This document shows positions 15,185 through 23,258 of a stretch of DNA of 49,648 nt, piece by piece. This DNA comes from an uncultured Oscillospiraceae bacterium (GTDB lineage Bacteria > Bacillota > Clostridia > Oscillospirales > Oscillospiraceae). The position numbers and the translations under genes are program-made. Below the pieces are notes generated by a model that saw only the letters and a list, made by a program, of their open reading frames with translations, had not been told where the DNA came from and searched no databases. The stretch covers positions 121,613 to 171,260 of the forward strand of contig CANQCS010000001.1 of the NCBI GenBank assembly GCA_947589745.1. The letters run 5' to 3'. Each line of letters starts with the position of its first letter. The first letter of the stretch is position 1.

Positions 15185-16726
15185 TCATATCCGCAGCAGG
15201 AAATGGCAGGCCAGCAGCACTGCGGCATTGACCACCGGCACCGTGACCGTGTCGTCGCCGCCCCGGGAGATGAGCTCGGTGTAGGCGCCAAAGAGCGCGG
15301 TCACGAGGACCGCCGACAGGCGGGCATACCAGGGCGCCGCCGATGTGAGCGTCAGGCAGACTGTCCCCACTGCGGCGGACACCGCCGCCATGGCCCCGGA
15401 CCCCTCCCAGGTCTTCTTCGGGTCGGCCAGGGGCAGGCACACATGGTGCTTCCCGTACCGCTGGCCCACCAGGGCCGCTGCGCCGTCCCCGGTGCCCCAC
15501 ATCAGGATGGCGGTCACGGCGATGTAGGGCAGGCCGAACAGCCCCCAGCACACCGCCACCAGCGCCGCCTCCGACAGGAACAGGAGCAGCAGGCTCCGCT
15601 TGATCTCACCAGGCTTCTTCTGCACGAAGAGCTGGTCGTAGCCCCTCCAGCTCTGGGCCAGGCAGAGGGCGGGGTAGACCACGGCGGCGAACAGCGCCAG
15701 GGTCAGGCTGGCCGCCTGCCAGTTGTCCGCCACGTACACCGCCACCGCCGTGGAGGAGAAAGCAACCAGATGCAGCAGCTTGCGGAACACCGGGCGGGGG
15801 ATCTTCAGCGTGTAGTTCAGCACGATCAGCACCGCCGCCGCGGGGAGGATGAACAGCAGGAGCTTTCCGAAGCACAGGAGCGTGGACGCCAAGTAGGGGA
15901 CCCTGCGGAGCTGCTCCCAGTAGTTCAGTCCGATCAGCACCGCGCCCATCACCGTCAGGATCACGCCGGTGACCAGACCCACGGTGCGGCTGTCCACCCG
16001 GTTGGCGAACCGGGCGGAGATCAGGGAGGCCGCCGTGGCCACCGTGATGCACAGGGCCAGCACCGGCCACCGCTCCAGCACGATGGCGGGGTGGATGAGG
16101 ATGTGGCTCACCGAGGCGATGAGGGCGGTGAAGGTCATAATGAAGGTGCTGGTGCCCACGGCGGACTTCAGGTCCATGCCCAGGAAGACGGTGAACACCA
16201 CCAGCATCATCATCCCGCCGCCGGTACCCACGAAGCCGGTGCCGAAGCCGATGGTCAGGCCGAAGAACAGGGAGATGGCCACGCCCTTCCCGTCCAGCTT
16301 CCCGCCCCTGGCCGCCGTGTCCGCCCGCTGGGTGTCCGGCTTGACCAGGAAGCGGATGCCGATGCAGAAGGTGAGGAACAGGGTGAAGCCCCCCAGCACC
16401 ACGTTCCCAGCCCTCCAGGCCGCGAGGCTGCCCAGGGTGCACATGCTGACGATGCACACCAGCATGATCCAGCCCCGCCGCAGGTCGATATTCCTGTGCT
16501 TGATGTACGTAGCCGTGGTCACCGCCGAGCCCAGAATGTCGGAGGCCAGCGCGATGGCGGTGGCCTGGTAGGCCCCGGTCTCCCCGGAGAAGGAGGGACA
16601 TAGGACGATCAGAATGGGCACCATGGCGGTGGCCGCCGACAGTCCCACCAGTCCCGTGCCGACTCCCGCCAGCGCGGCGGCAAGGATAAAGAGCAGATAT
16701 TCCAGCATAACAGACACCAGACCCAT
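15185..16726 (-). CDS. Fusion: TauE/SafE-type exporter + phytol/dolichol kinase-like CTP kinase
   Basis: A 513-residue protein, nearly all membrane-embedded. Residues 1-265 are a TauE/SafE (DUF81) anion transporter: GVGTGLVGLSAATAMVPIL, then GFGTGFVGTGGGMMMLVVF in the second half. Residues about 290-513 match the VTE5/SEC59/DGK1-type CTP-dependent lipid kinase fold: RKLLHLVAFSS, WGTGDGAAALVGQRYGKH, KKTWEGS and a late GGDDTVTVP. TauE proteins are normally about 250 residues and the kinases about 200-230, so two full domains are joined in one frame with no stop between. ATG 16726 is only about 11 bp from the inferred transcript start; ATG 16708 is a possible alternative. Neither has a clear ribosome binding site. 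The coupled function is unknown. Confidence 0.8.
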   Translation of the reverse strand: MGLVSVMLEYLLFILAAALAGVGTGLVGLSAATAMVPILIVLCPSFSGETGAYQATAIALASDILGSAVTTATYIKHRNIDLRRGWIMLVCIVSMCTLGSLAAWRAGNVVLGGFTLFLTFCIGIRFLVKPDTQRADTAARGGKLDGKGVAISLFFGLTIGFGTGFVGTGGGMMMLVVFTVFLGMDLKSAVGTSTFIMTFTALIASVSHILIHPAIVLERWPVLALCITVATAASLISARFANRVDSRTVGLVTGVILTVMGAVLIGLNYWEQLRRVPYLASTLLCFGKLLLFILPAAAVLIVLNYTLKIPRPVFRKLLHLVAFSSTAVAVYVADNWQAASLTLALFAAVVYPALCLAQSWRGYDQLFVQKKPGEIKRSLLLLFLSEAALVAVCWGLFGLPYIAVTAILMWGTGDGAAALVGQRYGKHHVCLPLADPKKTWEGSGAMAAVSAAVGTVCLTLTSAAPWYARLSAVLVTALFGAYTELISRGGDDTVTVPVVNAAVLLACHFLLRI

Positions 16727-16743
16727 CCAAAATTGATGAAAGT

Positions 16744-16772
16744 ATCATAAACGATAGCGGCGGCATTTGCAA
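16744..16772 (-). promoter_or_regulatory. Promoter of the TauE-kinase fusion gene
   Basis: Minus strand: TTGCAA (16767-16772), a 17-bp spacer, and TATGAT (16744-16749). Confidence 0.6.
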
Positions 16773-16785
16773 CCGGCAAAATATC

Positions 16786-16832
16786 AAAACAGGGACATGG
16801 CCCGTCGCCTGGGCTATGTCCCTGCTCTGTTT
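16786..16832. terminator. Terminator after the secreted GH32 gene
   Basis: AGGGACATGGCCC (16791-16803) pairs with GGGCTATGTCCCT (16811-16823) with one G-U pair, inside outer AAACAG/CTGTTT arms. It ends the minus-strand GH32 transcript from 16859. Confidence 0.75.
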
Positions 16833-16858
16833 GGTCCTTTTTCGTTCAAGAAAAGGAA

Positions 16859-19219
16859 TCAGTCGAAGATGGACCCCATCCTGGCCACATACAGGCTCTC
16901 GATTCTCACGTCGCCGGTGGCGAACAGGTCGATGCCGTGGGAGTCGGGTTCCTCGGTGTAGGCCCGGATGCTGATGGCCTTGTAGTCGTTGAAGAAGCCC
17001 TCCACCAGGGAGCGGTCGATGTAGATCTCCATGGTGATCTTGCCGTCCTCATTGGGCAGGGTCCCGGAGACAGCCGGGGACTTGCAGCCCTCGCCCTTGT
17101 TCTCGGTGCGGCCGTTGATGATCTCGCCGGCCACGTCGTAGCGGAAGGTGGTGCAGTCCCACTTGCCGCCCTGCTTCATGTTGATGCCGAACTCAGATGC
17201 GGCGCTGACATCCGCCGTCAGCTGGATGTGCAGCATATCCGCATCCACAGCGGCCAGGGCGGTGTTGGCGTCGTCCAGGGTGAGGCCGCTCTCGTCGATG
17301 AGAACCTCCTCCTCCAGCTCATGGAGGGCCTCGATGGGGGCAATCATCATGTCGGTGCCCTCGTCGTTGAGCCAGAGCTTCCGGGCCAGTCCCACGGTGT
17401 GGGCCCAGCCGGAGGCACCCTGCTCGGCAGCGCCACGCTGGTCCTGCATGATGGAGAACATATAGATGTCCCCGCTCACCGGGTCCACGATGCAGCTGGG
17501 GCCGGTGAACACGTTGGCGCCGTAGTCCAGCAGGTGGGGCTCGCCCTCAAAGGCCGGGTCAGGGGTGAACTTGCCGGTGTCCAGGTCGAAGTCCCCCAGC
17601 CAATAGTAGACCTTGTTGTCGGCGATGGAGGCCGGGGCGGGGCTGATGGAGAAGAAGTACTTGGTGACGGTGCCCGCCTCGTTGCTCACGGGCAACAGGA
17701 TGGGCAGCTCCCAGCTGGTGCCGTACAGGGCGGACTGGTTCTCCATCTCATAGACGGGGCCCTTGTACTGCCAATTCTGATCCACGGTGCCGTCGTCCTT
17801 CAGCTCCAGGGTGTCGGTGGTGTACAGCAGCGCGGAGCCGCCCTGAGAGGACGTGCTGCCGGAGCAGATCAGCATACACCAGGTGTCCCCCTCCTTCCAG
17901 ATGGAGGGGTCGCGGAACTCGCCGGTGCGGCCCTGGCCCTGCTGCTGGACCACCGCCAGCTCGTCGCAGATGTTCCAGTCGGTGAGCTCTGGGTCGTTCA
18001 GGTCGGCGGGGTAGGCCACGCCGATGTTCTGGTTGGAGATCAGGCCCTCATAGTCCCGGAACCCATCGTTGCCGGCGGTAAAGAACAGCAGGGGCACCCC
18101 GTTCTTGTCCAGCGTCGCGCCGCCGGACCACACGCCGTCAGGCACCACGGAGCCCTCTGTGGGGGTGATGGCCTCCTTGATGGGCTTCCAGTTCACCATG
18201 TCCTCGCTGACGAAGTGGCCCCAGCAGATGTTCCGCCAGTAGGAGCCGGTCATGTTGGCCTGGTAGAACAGGTGGTACATGCCGTTGTAGTACACGGGGG
18301 CGTGGGGCTCGTTCATCCAGAACTGGTAGGGGCCGCCGTGGAACTGGGGACGGGTGTAGTCGCCGCCCAGGATGTTCTGGAGCCAGATCTGGCTGAACTC
18401 GATCTCCGGCACGGTGACGCTGTCGTAGTAGGACTTGATCTCCTCCGCGGACAGGGCGGAGGAGTAGACCTTCACCTCGTCCAGGTAGCCGCTGGCCACG
18501 TTCAGGAAACCGGCGGTCAGGCGCTCCGCCTCCATGTTGCGGCCCACGCTGAGGCCCTTGGTGGACGCCCCGGCGATGTCGCCGCCGGTGTAGCCGGAGG
18601 CCACCAGCTCGCCGTTGAGGTAGAGGCACATCTCTCCCTCGTTCTCGTCGTAGGTGGCGGTGACCAGGTTCCAAGCGTACTTCTCCAGGTTGTCGCCGTT
18701 GGACCAGACGGACAGCCACTCATAGCCGGTACCCACCTGGAAGCTGAGGCGGCCGAAGCGCTCATACCCCAGGATGAAGCCCTTGTTGGCGGCCTTGTCG
18801 TACTGGCTGATGATGCCGGTGAGGTTGTCCGTGCCGTTGTCGGCGGCGTGGGGGTCGTCCCACTCGAACATCCGGGGGGCGATCCATGCCTGGACAGTCA
18901 GGGCCGGGCCCTCCACAGTGATGTCATTGCGCTTATAGTTGACGTAGGTGCTGGTGCCGTCCAGCAGCAGGCAGCCGCCGCTGATGCCGGTCTCCCGCCA
19001 CTGGGGGTCCTGGGGGTCCATGTAGGCGGCGTGGGTGAACTCGTAGTTCAGCTCCGTGTCCGGCAGGTGGCCGGAGCTGTCCTTCACGGTGACGCCGCTG
19101 CCCTCGTCAAAGGCCAGGTGCAGCAGCAGGTCCTTGCTGTGGGCGTCGCCGGAGCCGCAGGCGGAGAGCATTAGCAGAAGGCACACCAGCAGCGCCGCCG
19201 CGGTCAGTTTCTTTTTCAT
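16859..19219 (-). CDS. Secreted GH32 fructanase-like lipoprotein with N-terminal LamG domain
   Basis: A 786-residue surface lipoprotein. The signal ends LSAC (C21). Residues about 30-265 are a concanavalin/LamG-like domain (LHLAFDEGSGVTVKDSSG, LDEVKVYSSALSAEEI). From about 285 comes a five-blade GH32 propeller and a C-terminal beta-sandwich. The acid/base motif (WELP, E504) and the RDP motif (436-438) are present. At the nucleophile position, however, the usual NDPNG reads NEPHAP (E304), and the codon is clearly GAG. The rest of that blade (VYYNGMYHLFYQ) is canonical. It may be an active variant, a transferase or a binding protein. It is downstream of the three-module lipoprotein gene 19289 on the same strand, across an intercistronic hairpin. 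Confidence 0.85.
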   Translation of the reverse strand: MKKKLTAAALLVCLLLMLSACGSGDAHSKDLLLHLAFDEGSGVTVKDSSGHLPDTELNYEFTHAAYMDPQDPQWRETGISGGCLLLDGTSTYVNYKRNDITVEGPALTVQAWIAPRMFEWDDPHAADNGTDNLTGIISQYDKAANKGFILGYERFGRLSFQVGTGYEWLSVWSNGDNLEKYAWNLVTATYDENEGEMCLYLNGELVASGYTGGDIAGASTKGLSVGRNMEAERLTAGFLNVASGYLDEVKVYSSALSAEEIKSYYDSVTVPEIEFSQIWLQNILGGDYTRPQFHGGPYQFWMNEPHAPVYYNGMYHLFYQANMTGSYWRNICWGHFVSEDMVNWKPIKEAITPTEGSVVPDGVWSGGATLDKNGVPLLFFTAGNDGFRDYEGLISNQNIGVAYPADLNDPELTDWNICDELAVVQQQGQGRTGEFRDPSIWKEGDTWCMLICSGSTSSQGGSALLYTTDTLELKDDGTVDQNWQYKGPVYEMENQSALYGTSWELPILLPVSNEAGTVTKYFFSISPAPASIADNKVYYWLGDFDLDTGKFTPDPAFEGEPHLLDYGANVFTGPSCIVDPVSGDIYMFSIMQDQRGAAEQGASGWAHTVGLARKLWLNDEGTDMMIAPIEALHELEEEVLIDESGLTLDDANTALAAVDADMLHIQLTADVSAASEFGINMKQGGKWDCTTFRYDVAGEIINGRTENKGEGCKSPAVSGTLPNEDGKITMEIYIDRSLVEGFFNDYKAISIRAYTEEPDSHGIDLFATGDVRIESLYVARMGSIFD

Positions 19220-19243
19220 AAAGGGCCTCCTTTTCCAAGAAAG

Positions 19244-19274
19244 TGCCGGCCGGGCAGTGACTGCCCGGCCGGCA
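19244..19274 (-). terminator. Intercistronic hairpin
   Basis: A perfect 14-bp stem (19244-19257 with 19261-19274, loop TGA), very GC-rich, between genes 19289 and 16859. The minus-strand 3' side reads TTTCTTGG, so termination would be partial. It may make the upstream gene more abundant than the GH32 gene. Confidence 0.65.
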
Positions 19275-19288
19275 GAGAGAGGGATGTT

Positions 19289-21493
19289 TTACTTCAGGTT
19301 CGCCGCCAGCTGCCAGGGGATCTGGACCTCAGCGGCGGTCTCCTCCGCGGCATGGCCGTCCAGGACGGTGTCGGAGAGGTTTTCGTAGTCGGGGGCGGTC
19401 TCGTAGTAGGTGACCACCTCGTCGAAGAATGCCTGGGCCCAGCCGCCGTCGATGACCTCGTCGGCCAGGACGATGTACAGCTCCTCACCCACGTAGGCGG
19501 AGAGGTCCATCACATAGGTGCCCATGTCGGCCCAGGAGCCGCCCTGCGCCAGGTAGGGGAAGTTGGCGTCGTTGAAGCGGGTCTGCTTATAGTAACCGAT
19601 CTCGGTGCCGTCGGCCTTGTAGACGTGCACCGCCGCGGCCGCGCCGCCCATGCGGACGGAGATGAATCCGGAGCCGGCCAGGGTAAAGTTGGTGGACTGC
19701 ACCTGCCAGCCGTCGGGCTCGGCGAAGCCGTTGTTCCAGCCGTCCAGGTGGTAGTCGCCGGCCTGGTTGTAGGGCACTTCCTCGCCCCACCAGTTGACAG
19801 CGGAGATGACGCCGGCCGCCTGGCCGTCCACCACGCTCCAGCCGTCAGTGAGGACCGTCCAGCCCGCCAGGTTGCCGGACTCGAAGCCGCCGTTGGCCAC
19901 GCTGTTGTGGTCGGCCATGGCGATGACGGTGAAGGCGGTCTCGGCGGTCTTACCCTCATAGGAGGCGGCGTAGGTGACCTGGTACGCGCCGGGGGCGCTC
20001 AGATCCGCGGCGTCAAAGCCAGAGGTGATCTCGGCACCATCGGGGCCGGTGACCTTGGTGACAGCGATGTCGGTGACCGCCTCGCCGCCGAAGGAGGCGG
20101 CGGCGTCAGCCAGATACGCGGTCAGGTCCACGGTGCCGCAGTCCACCACCTGGTTCTGGGCGTAGGCGGTGAAGGCCAGGGAGTTCAGAGGCACGGGATA
20201 GGGATAGTTGTTGTAGTAGTTGAGCAGGGTGGTCAGGTCGTCGTAGGAGGCGGAGGTGTAGGTCTCGCTCTGGATCTTCTCCAGCTGCTCCACCTCCAGC
20301 TCGGCCACCTGGTCGGCGGTGAGGGAGACCCGGAAGTCGTCCACGTTGATGAACGCGAAGCCGCCGTTGGAGCCGTCGTTGGCGTCCACCACCTTCAGGT
20401 AGACCACCTTGCCGATGTAGTCGCTGGCGTCCATATACATCCGCAGGAGGGTGAGGGCCAGGGCCGGGTCGGAGAAGTAGGTGTTCTCCACCTTGATGAG
20501 CTCCTCGTCTGTCTCGCCGTCGCACAGGGCCACGTAGGACCCGCCGTTGCCAGCGCCCATCATGAAGGAGATGTAGCCGTCGCCGCCCAGGGTGAACTTG
20601 GTGGAGCGGATGGCGCCGGTGAGGCTCTCCTGGGTGGCGCCGTTGTTGGAGCCGTCCAGATAGTACTCGCCGTCGCCGTAGACGCTGCGGTCGGTCCAGT
20701 AGTACTGGCTGGTGGGCACGATGCCGGCCACGGTGAGGGCGGTGCCGTCCACGATCAGCCAGCCGGTGAAGTCGCCGGTCTCAAAGCCGCCGTTGACAAT
20801 GTCGTTGGAGGTGGGGTCCTCCTCGAAGGGCTTCTCGCCGTAGGTCTCGATCTGCTGGTCGTGCTCGGCCTGGGCCGCGGCCACCTCGTCGTCGTTCTGG
20901 CAGACGTGGAAGGCGTCCAGGTTCAGGTAGGCCAGAATGTCGCCGTCGTCGTCGTCGACGGCCTTGATGTAGATGCTCTTGCCAATGTAGGCGCTGAGGT
21001 CCACCACCTTGGTGATGAGGTGCTCGGTGATGTACATTCCGTCGCAGTCGTCATTCACCACATGGGCGATGGGGGTGTCGTTGCCCTCCTCGAAGAAGTC
21101 CACATAGCACTTCTCGGTGTTCTTGCCGGCGCCCATCTTGAAGGTGATGAAGCCGTTGCCGCCCAGCTTGAACACGTCGCTGGTGAGGGTGCCCCGCATG
21201 ACGGGGTTGCCGCCCTCGGAGCCGGAGAAGTAGTATTCGCCGGTCTTCTCCATGGGCACGCCGTTGACCTTCTCGGCGTTGACGACGCCGCGGAAGTTAA
21301 AGGCCGCGTCCTCCTTGGTCCAGCCGGCCCACTTGCCGGTGCTCATGTCCTCGAAGTCGCCGTTGACGATGTCGTCAGCGGCGGCGGCATTTCCGCCGCC
21401 CTCGCCTCCGCCGCTCTGGGAGCAGGCGGCCAGGCTCAGCGACATGCAAAGAACAAGCAGGGCGGAGATCAGTCTCCGTACATTCTTTTTCAT
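19289..21493 (-). CDS. Large secreted lipoprotein with three NGxFE beta-sandwich modules
   Basis: A 734-residue protein. The signal ends SLAAC (C24) and is followed by a G-rich linker. Three related modules of about 170 residues start VNGDFED (about 42), VNGGFETGDFTGW (about 215) and ANGGFESGNLAGW (about 535). Each has the same series: a GEYY(L/F) strand, a (F/L)xLGGxGFI(S/T)F(K/M)MGAG strand and DLSAYIGKxxYI near the end. This looks like a galactose-binding/CBM-type jelly roll. A bacterial Ig-like segment (about 440-530) separates modules 2 and 3. No glycosidase motifs are visible. Its position as first gene of the transcript leading to the secreted GH32 suggests a fructan-capturing surface protein (inference). 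ATG 21493 follows GGGAAGGAA. Confidence 0.75.
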   Translation of the reverse strand: MKKNVRRLISALLVLCMSLSLAACSQSGGGEGGGNAAAADDIVNGDFEDMSTGKWAGWTKEDAAFNFRGVVNAEKVNGVPMEKTGEYYFSGSEGGNPVMRGTLTSDVFKLGGNGFITFKMGAGKNTEKCYVDFFEEGNDTPIAHVVNDDCDGMYITEHLITKVVDLSAYIGKSIYIKAVDDDDGDILAYLNLDAFHVCQNDDEVAAAQAEHDQQIETYGEKPFEEDPTSNDIVNGGFETGDFTGWLIVDGTALTVAGIVPTSQYYWTDRSVYGDGEYYLDGSNNGATQESLTGAIRSTKFTLGGDGYISFMMGAGNGGSYVALCDGETDEELIKVENTYFSDPALALTLLRMYMDASDYIGKVVYLKVVDANDGSNGGFAFINVDDFRVSLTADQVAELEVEQLEKIQSETYTSASYDDLTTLLNYYNNYPYPVPLNSLAFTAYAQNQVVDCGTVDLTAYLADAAASFGGEAVTDIAVTKVTGPDGAEITSGFDAADLSAPGAYQVTYAASYEGKTAETAFTVIAMADHNSVANGGFESGNLAGWTVLTDGWSVVDGQAAGVISAVNWWGEEVPYNQAGDYHLDGWNNGFAEPDGWQVQSTNFTLAGSGFISVRMGGAAAAVHVYKADGTEIGYYKQTRFNDANFPYLAQGGSWADMGTYVMDLSAYVGEELYIVLADEVIDGGWAQAFFDEVVTYYETAPDYENLSDTVLDGHAAEETAAEVQIPWQLAANLK

Positions 21494-21551
21494 GGTCTTG
21501 ATTCCTTCCCTTGAATGATGTAGGTGATTGGTTTGCTTGGATAGTGGTCTG

Positions 21552-21573
21552 TTCATAAAATATCGTTTCATCA
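21552..21573. promoter_or_regulatory. Operator, identical to 26571-26592
   Basis: 22 bp identical to the element at 26571, with core AAAATATCGTTTCAT. It lies at about +10 to +30 of the 19289 transcript, a position suited to repression by a LacI-family protein. Confidence 0.7.
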
Positions 21574-21587
21574 ATAAGGGTGAAGCT

Positions 21588-21616
21588 AGTATATAATTTC
21601 AGCTCCGGCTTGTCAA
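21588..21616 (-). promoter_or_regulatory. Promoter of the 19289-16859 transcript
   Basis: Minus strand: exact TTGACA (21611-21616), a 17-bp spacer, and TATACT (21588-21593). Confidence 0.75.
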
Positions 21617-21721
21617 GAAGGAAATCCTGCTTTGACAAATATTCGTCTAATTGACAAAATCAGCAGAGGTTTTCTGTGCAGTTTTACTGTTAAGTTGTTC
21701 TGCACCCCGAACCGTACAGAT

Positions 21722-21737
21722 ATGAAACGATTTACAA
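21722..21737. promoter_or_regulatory. Possible auxiliary operator
   Basis: ATGAAACGAT (21722-21731) matches 10 bases of the reverse strand of the main operator, then diverges. It lies about 110 bp upstream of the promoter and could support looping. Confidence 0.35.
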
Positions 21738-21788
21738 AAAGAGAGAACAGAAGTACCCGCCACAGCCTGCAGCGGGTACCCCTGTTCT
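21738..21788 (-). terminator. Terminator of the LacI-to-pfkB operon
   Basis: GTACCCGC (21753-21760) pairs with GCGGGTAC (21772-21779), with outer arms AGAACAG/CTGTTCT. On the minus strand it is followed by TCTCTTTTTG. Confidence 0.75.
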
Positions 21789-21804
21789 TTAGAGAAATCG
21801 AAAT

Positions 21805-22746
21805 CTATGCCAAAACTTCCTCCAGCGACGGCATAGCCGGGATGGCGCCGTGGCGGCTGGTGGTGATGCTGGCGGCCTTATTGGCGAAGGCGGCGATCCG
21901 CTCCAACTCAGGGACGGAGATATCTTCCAGCCTCTCATGCTTCACCAGCCGGGACAGGGCCGCGCCGAAGAAGGTGTCCCCGGCGCCGTTGGTGTCCCCC
22001 ACCTGGCAGGGCACGCCGGGCACATGGCCGGTCCGCCCGTTGAACCGGTAGAACACCCCGTCGGGCCCCAGGGTCACGAAGATGAGGGAGATACCCTTGG
22101 CCGCCAGCAGCGCGGTGCCTTTCTCCAGGTCCTCCGTGCCCGTCAGCAGAGGCAGTTCCTCATCCGACACCTTCAGGATATCCACCATCTCCAGGGGCTC
22201 CCGCATCCGCTCCACGGCGGTCCGCTGGTCCGGCCATAGGCTGGCGCGGTAGTTGGGGTCGTAGCTGACCAGCTTCCCCAGCTCCCTGGCGGTGCGGGCG
22301 GCGTAGAGGGTGGCGCTGCGGGCGGGCTCCGCGGTGAGGCTGACGCTGCCGAAGTGGACGATCCTGGCGTCCCGGATCTGCTCCACGGACACGTCCGCCT
22401 GGGACAGGGCCACGTCGGCGCTGGGGTCCCGGTAGAAACTGAAGGTCCGCTCCCCAGCGCTGTCCAGGGCCACCACCGCCAGGGTGGTGTGCTGCACCGG
22501 GTCCACGGCCAGCCCCGCCACATCCACACCGTTTTCTGCCAGGCAGTCCCGGAGAAATGTGCCGAAGCTGTCGCTGCCCACCTTGCCGGTAAAGGCGGTC
22601 TTTGCCCCCAGTCGGGAGGCCGCCACCGCCAGATTGGCCGGTGCGCCGCCGGGATTGGCGTCGAAGCGGGGGATGCCCTGCTCCGTGACGCCGGATTGGG
22701 TCAGGTCGATCAGAATTTCACCGACTGTCAGAATGTCAGTCATCAT
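21805..22746 (-). CDS. PfkB-family fructokinase
   Basis: A 313-residue ribokinase-family sugar kinase that would phosphorylate free fructose released by the intracellular GH32 enzymes. Motifs are VGEILIDLTQ (N-terminal strand), NPGGAPANLAVAASRLG with GKVGSDSFG (signature 1), and DTNGAGDTFFGAAL with catalytic base D257 (signature 2, 251-263). The start ATG 22746 overlaps the stop of the preceding gene (ATGA), and GGAAGGAG lies upstream. It is the last gene of a six-gene operon starting at the LacI gene (26328). The fructose specificity is inferred from the locus; related kinases act on other ketoses. Confidence 0.85.
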   Translation of the reverse strand: MMTDILTVGEILIDLTQSGVTEQGIPRFDANPGGAPANLAVAASRLGAKTAFTGKVGSDSFGTFLRDCLAENGVDVAGLAVDPVQHTTLAVVALDSAGERTFSFYRDPSADVALSQADVSVEQIRDARIVHFGSVSLTAEPARSATLYAARTARELGKLVSYDPNYRASLWPDQRTAVERMREPLEMVDILKVSDEELPLLTGTEDLEKGTALLAAKGISLIFVTLGPDGVFYRFNGRTGHVPGVPCQVGDTNGAGDTFFGAALSRLVKHERLEDISVPELERIAAFANKAASITTSRHGAIPAMPSLEEVLA

Positions 22747-23258
22747 GGATTCTCCTTCCGGATGTAATGTTCAATGGCCGTCTCATCGCCCAGAGTGAAG
22801 CCGTCCCGCCTGAGCAGGACCCCCTTCTTCTCCGCGGTCAGCAGCACCAGGAGCCGTTTGGACCGCAGGAGCTGCCGGAGCTGGTCCCGGGGGATGACGG
22901 TCCGGGTCTCCGCCGTCTCCACCTCCAGCCGGTCCGGGTAGAGCCGGACCACCCGCGCCATGTCCGTGCCGTACTGGTTTTCCAGGGCCTTGAAGGCCCG
23001 CTTGGCCCGGCTCCGGGGCAGCAGTACGCAGACCCATACCGCCGCCAGCGCCGCCACCAGGCCCTCCGTCACCACAAAGGCGAGGCTGCCCCCGGTCCAC
23101 ACCGTGGCCGCAGCCATCACCAGCCACACCGCCGCCAGCGCGGCGGCGATCTTTTTCGCAAATTTGCCGTAGCTCTCCTGATTGACCCGCCGCATCCCCT
23201 CCAGAAAGAGGTCCCTGGTGAGGAGAAAGCGGTTTTCCGCCAATACGTCCATGTTCAT
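22743..23258 (-). CDS. Membrane protein with YcxB-like C-terminal domain
   Basis: A 171-residue protein. An N-terminal soluble segment is followed by two hydrophobic helices (about 36-55 and 60-80, LAAVWLVMAAATVW and AALAAVWVCVLLP). The C-terminal domain (RVVRLYPDRLEVETAETRTVIPRDQLRQL...) is PH-like, as in YcxB proteins. Start ATG 23258 is chosen for the ATGA overlap with the preceding gene; ATG 23252 is an alternative with GAGGG six bases away. No known role in sugar use; it is coupled by overlaps on both sides, so its dosage follows the YesL-like protein and the kinase. Confidence 0.6.
   Translation of the reverse strand: MNMDVLAENRFLLTRDLFLEGMRRVNQESYGKFAKKIAAALAAVWLVMAAATVWTGGSLAFVVTEGLVAALAAVWVCVLLPRSRAKRAFKALENQYGTDMARVVRLYPDRLEVETAETRTVIPRDQLRQLLRSKRLLVLLTAEKKGVLLRRDGFTLGDETAIEHYIRKENP

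Larger units (their letters stand above)
21494..21804. other. Regulatory intergenic region
   Basis: 311 bp without a gene. It holds, on the minus strand, the promoter and operator of gene 19289, a second operator-like site at 21722-21737, and the terminator of the LacI-pfkB operon at 21744-21788. TTGACA also occurs twice on the + strand (21632, 21651), but no gene lies downstream in that direction. Confidence 0.6.

Noticed and set aside
16937-21514. Very long open frames on the + strand opposite the secreted GH32 and three-module lipoprotein genes
   Set aside because: They mirror the codon pattern of GC-rich minus-strand genes, give V/G/A/H-rich translations without domains, and have no ribosome binding sites. 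The minus-strand frames have signal peptides and family motifs.
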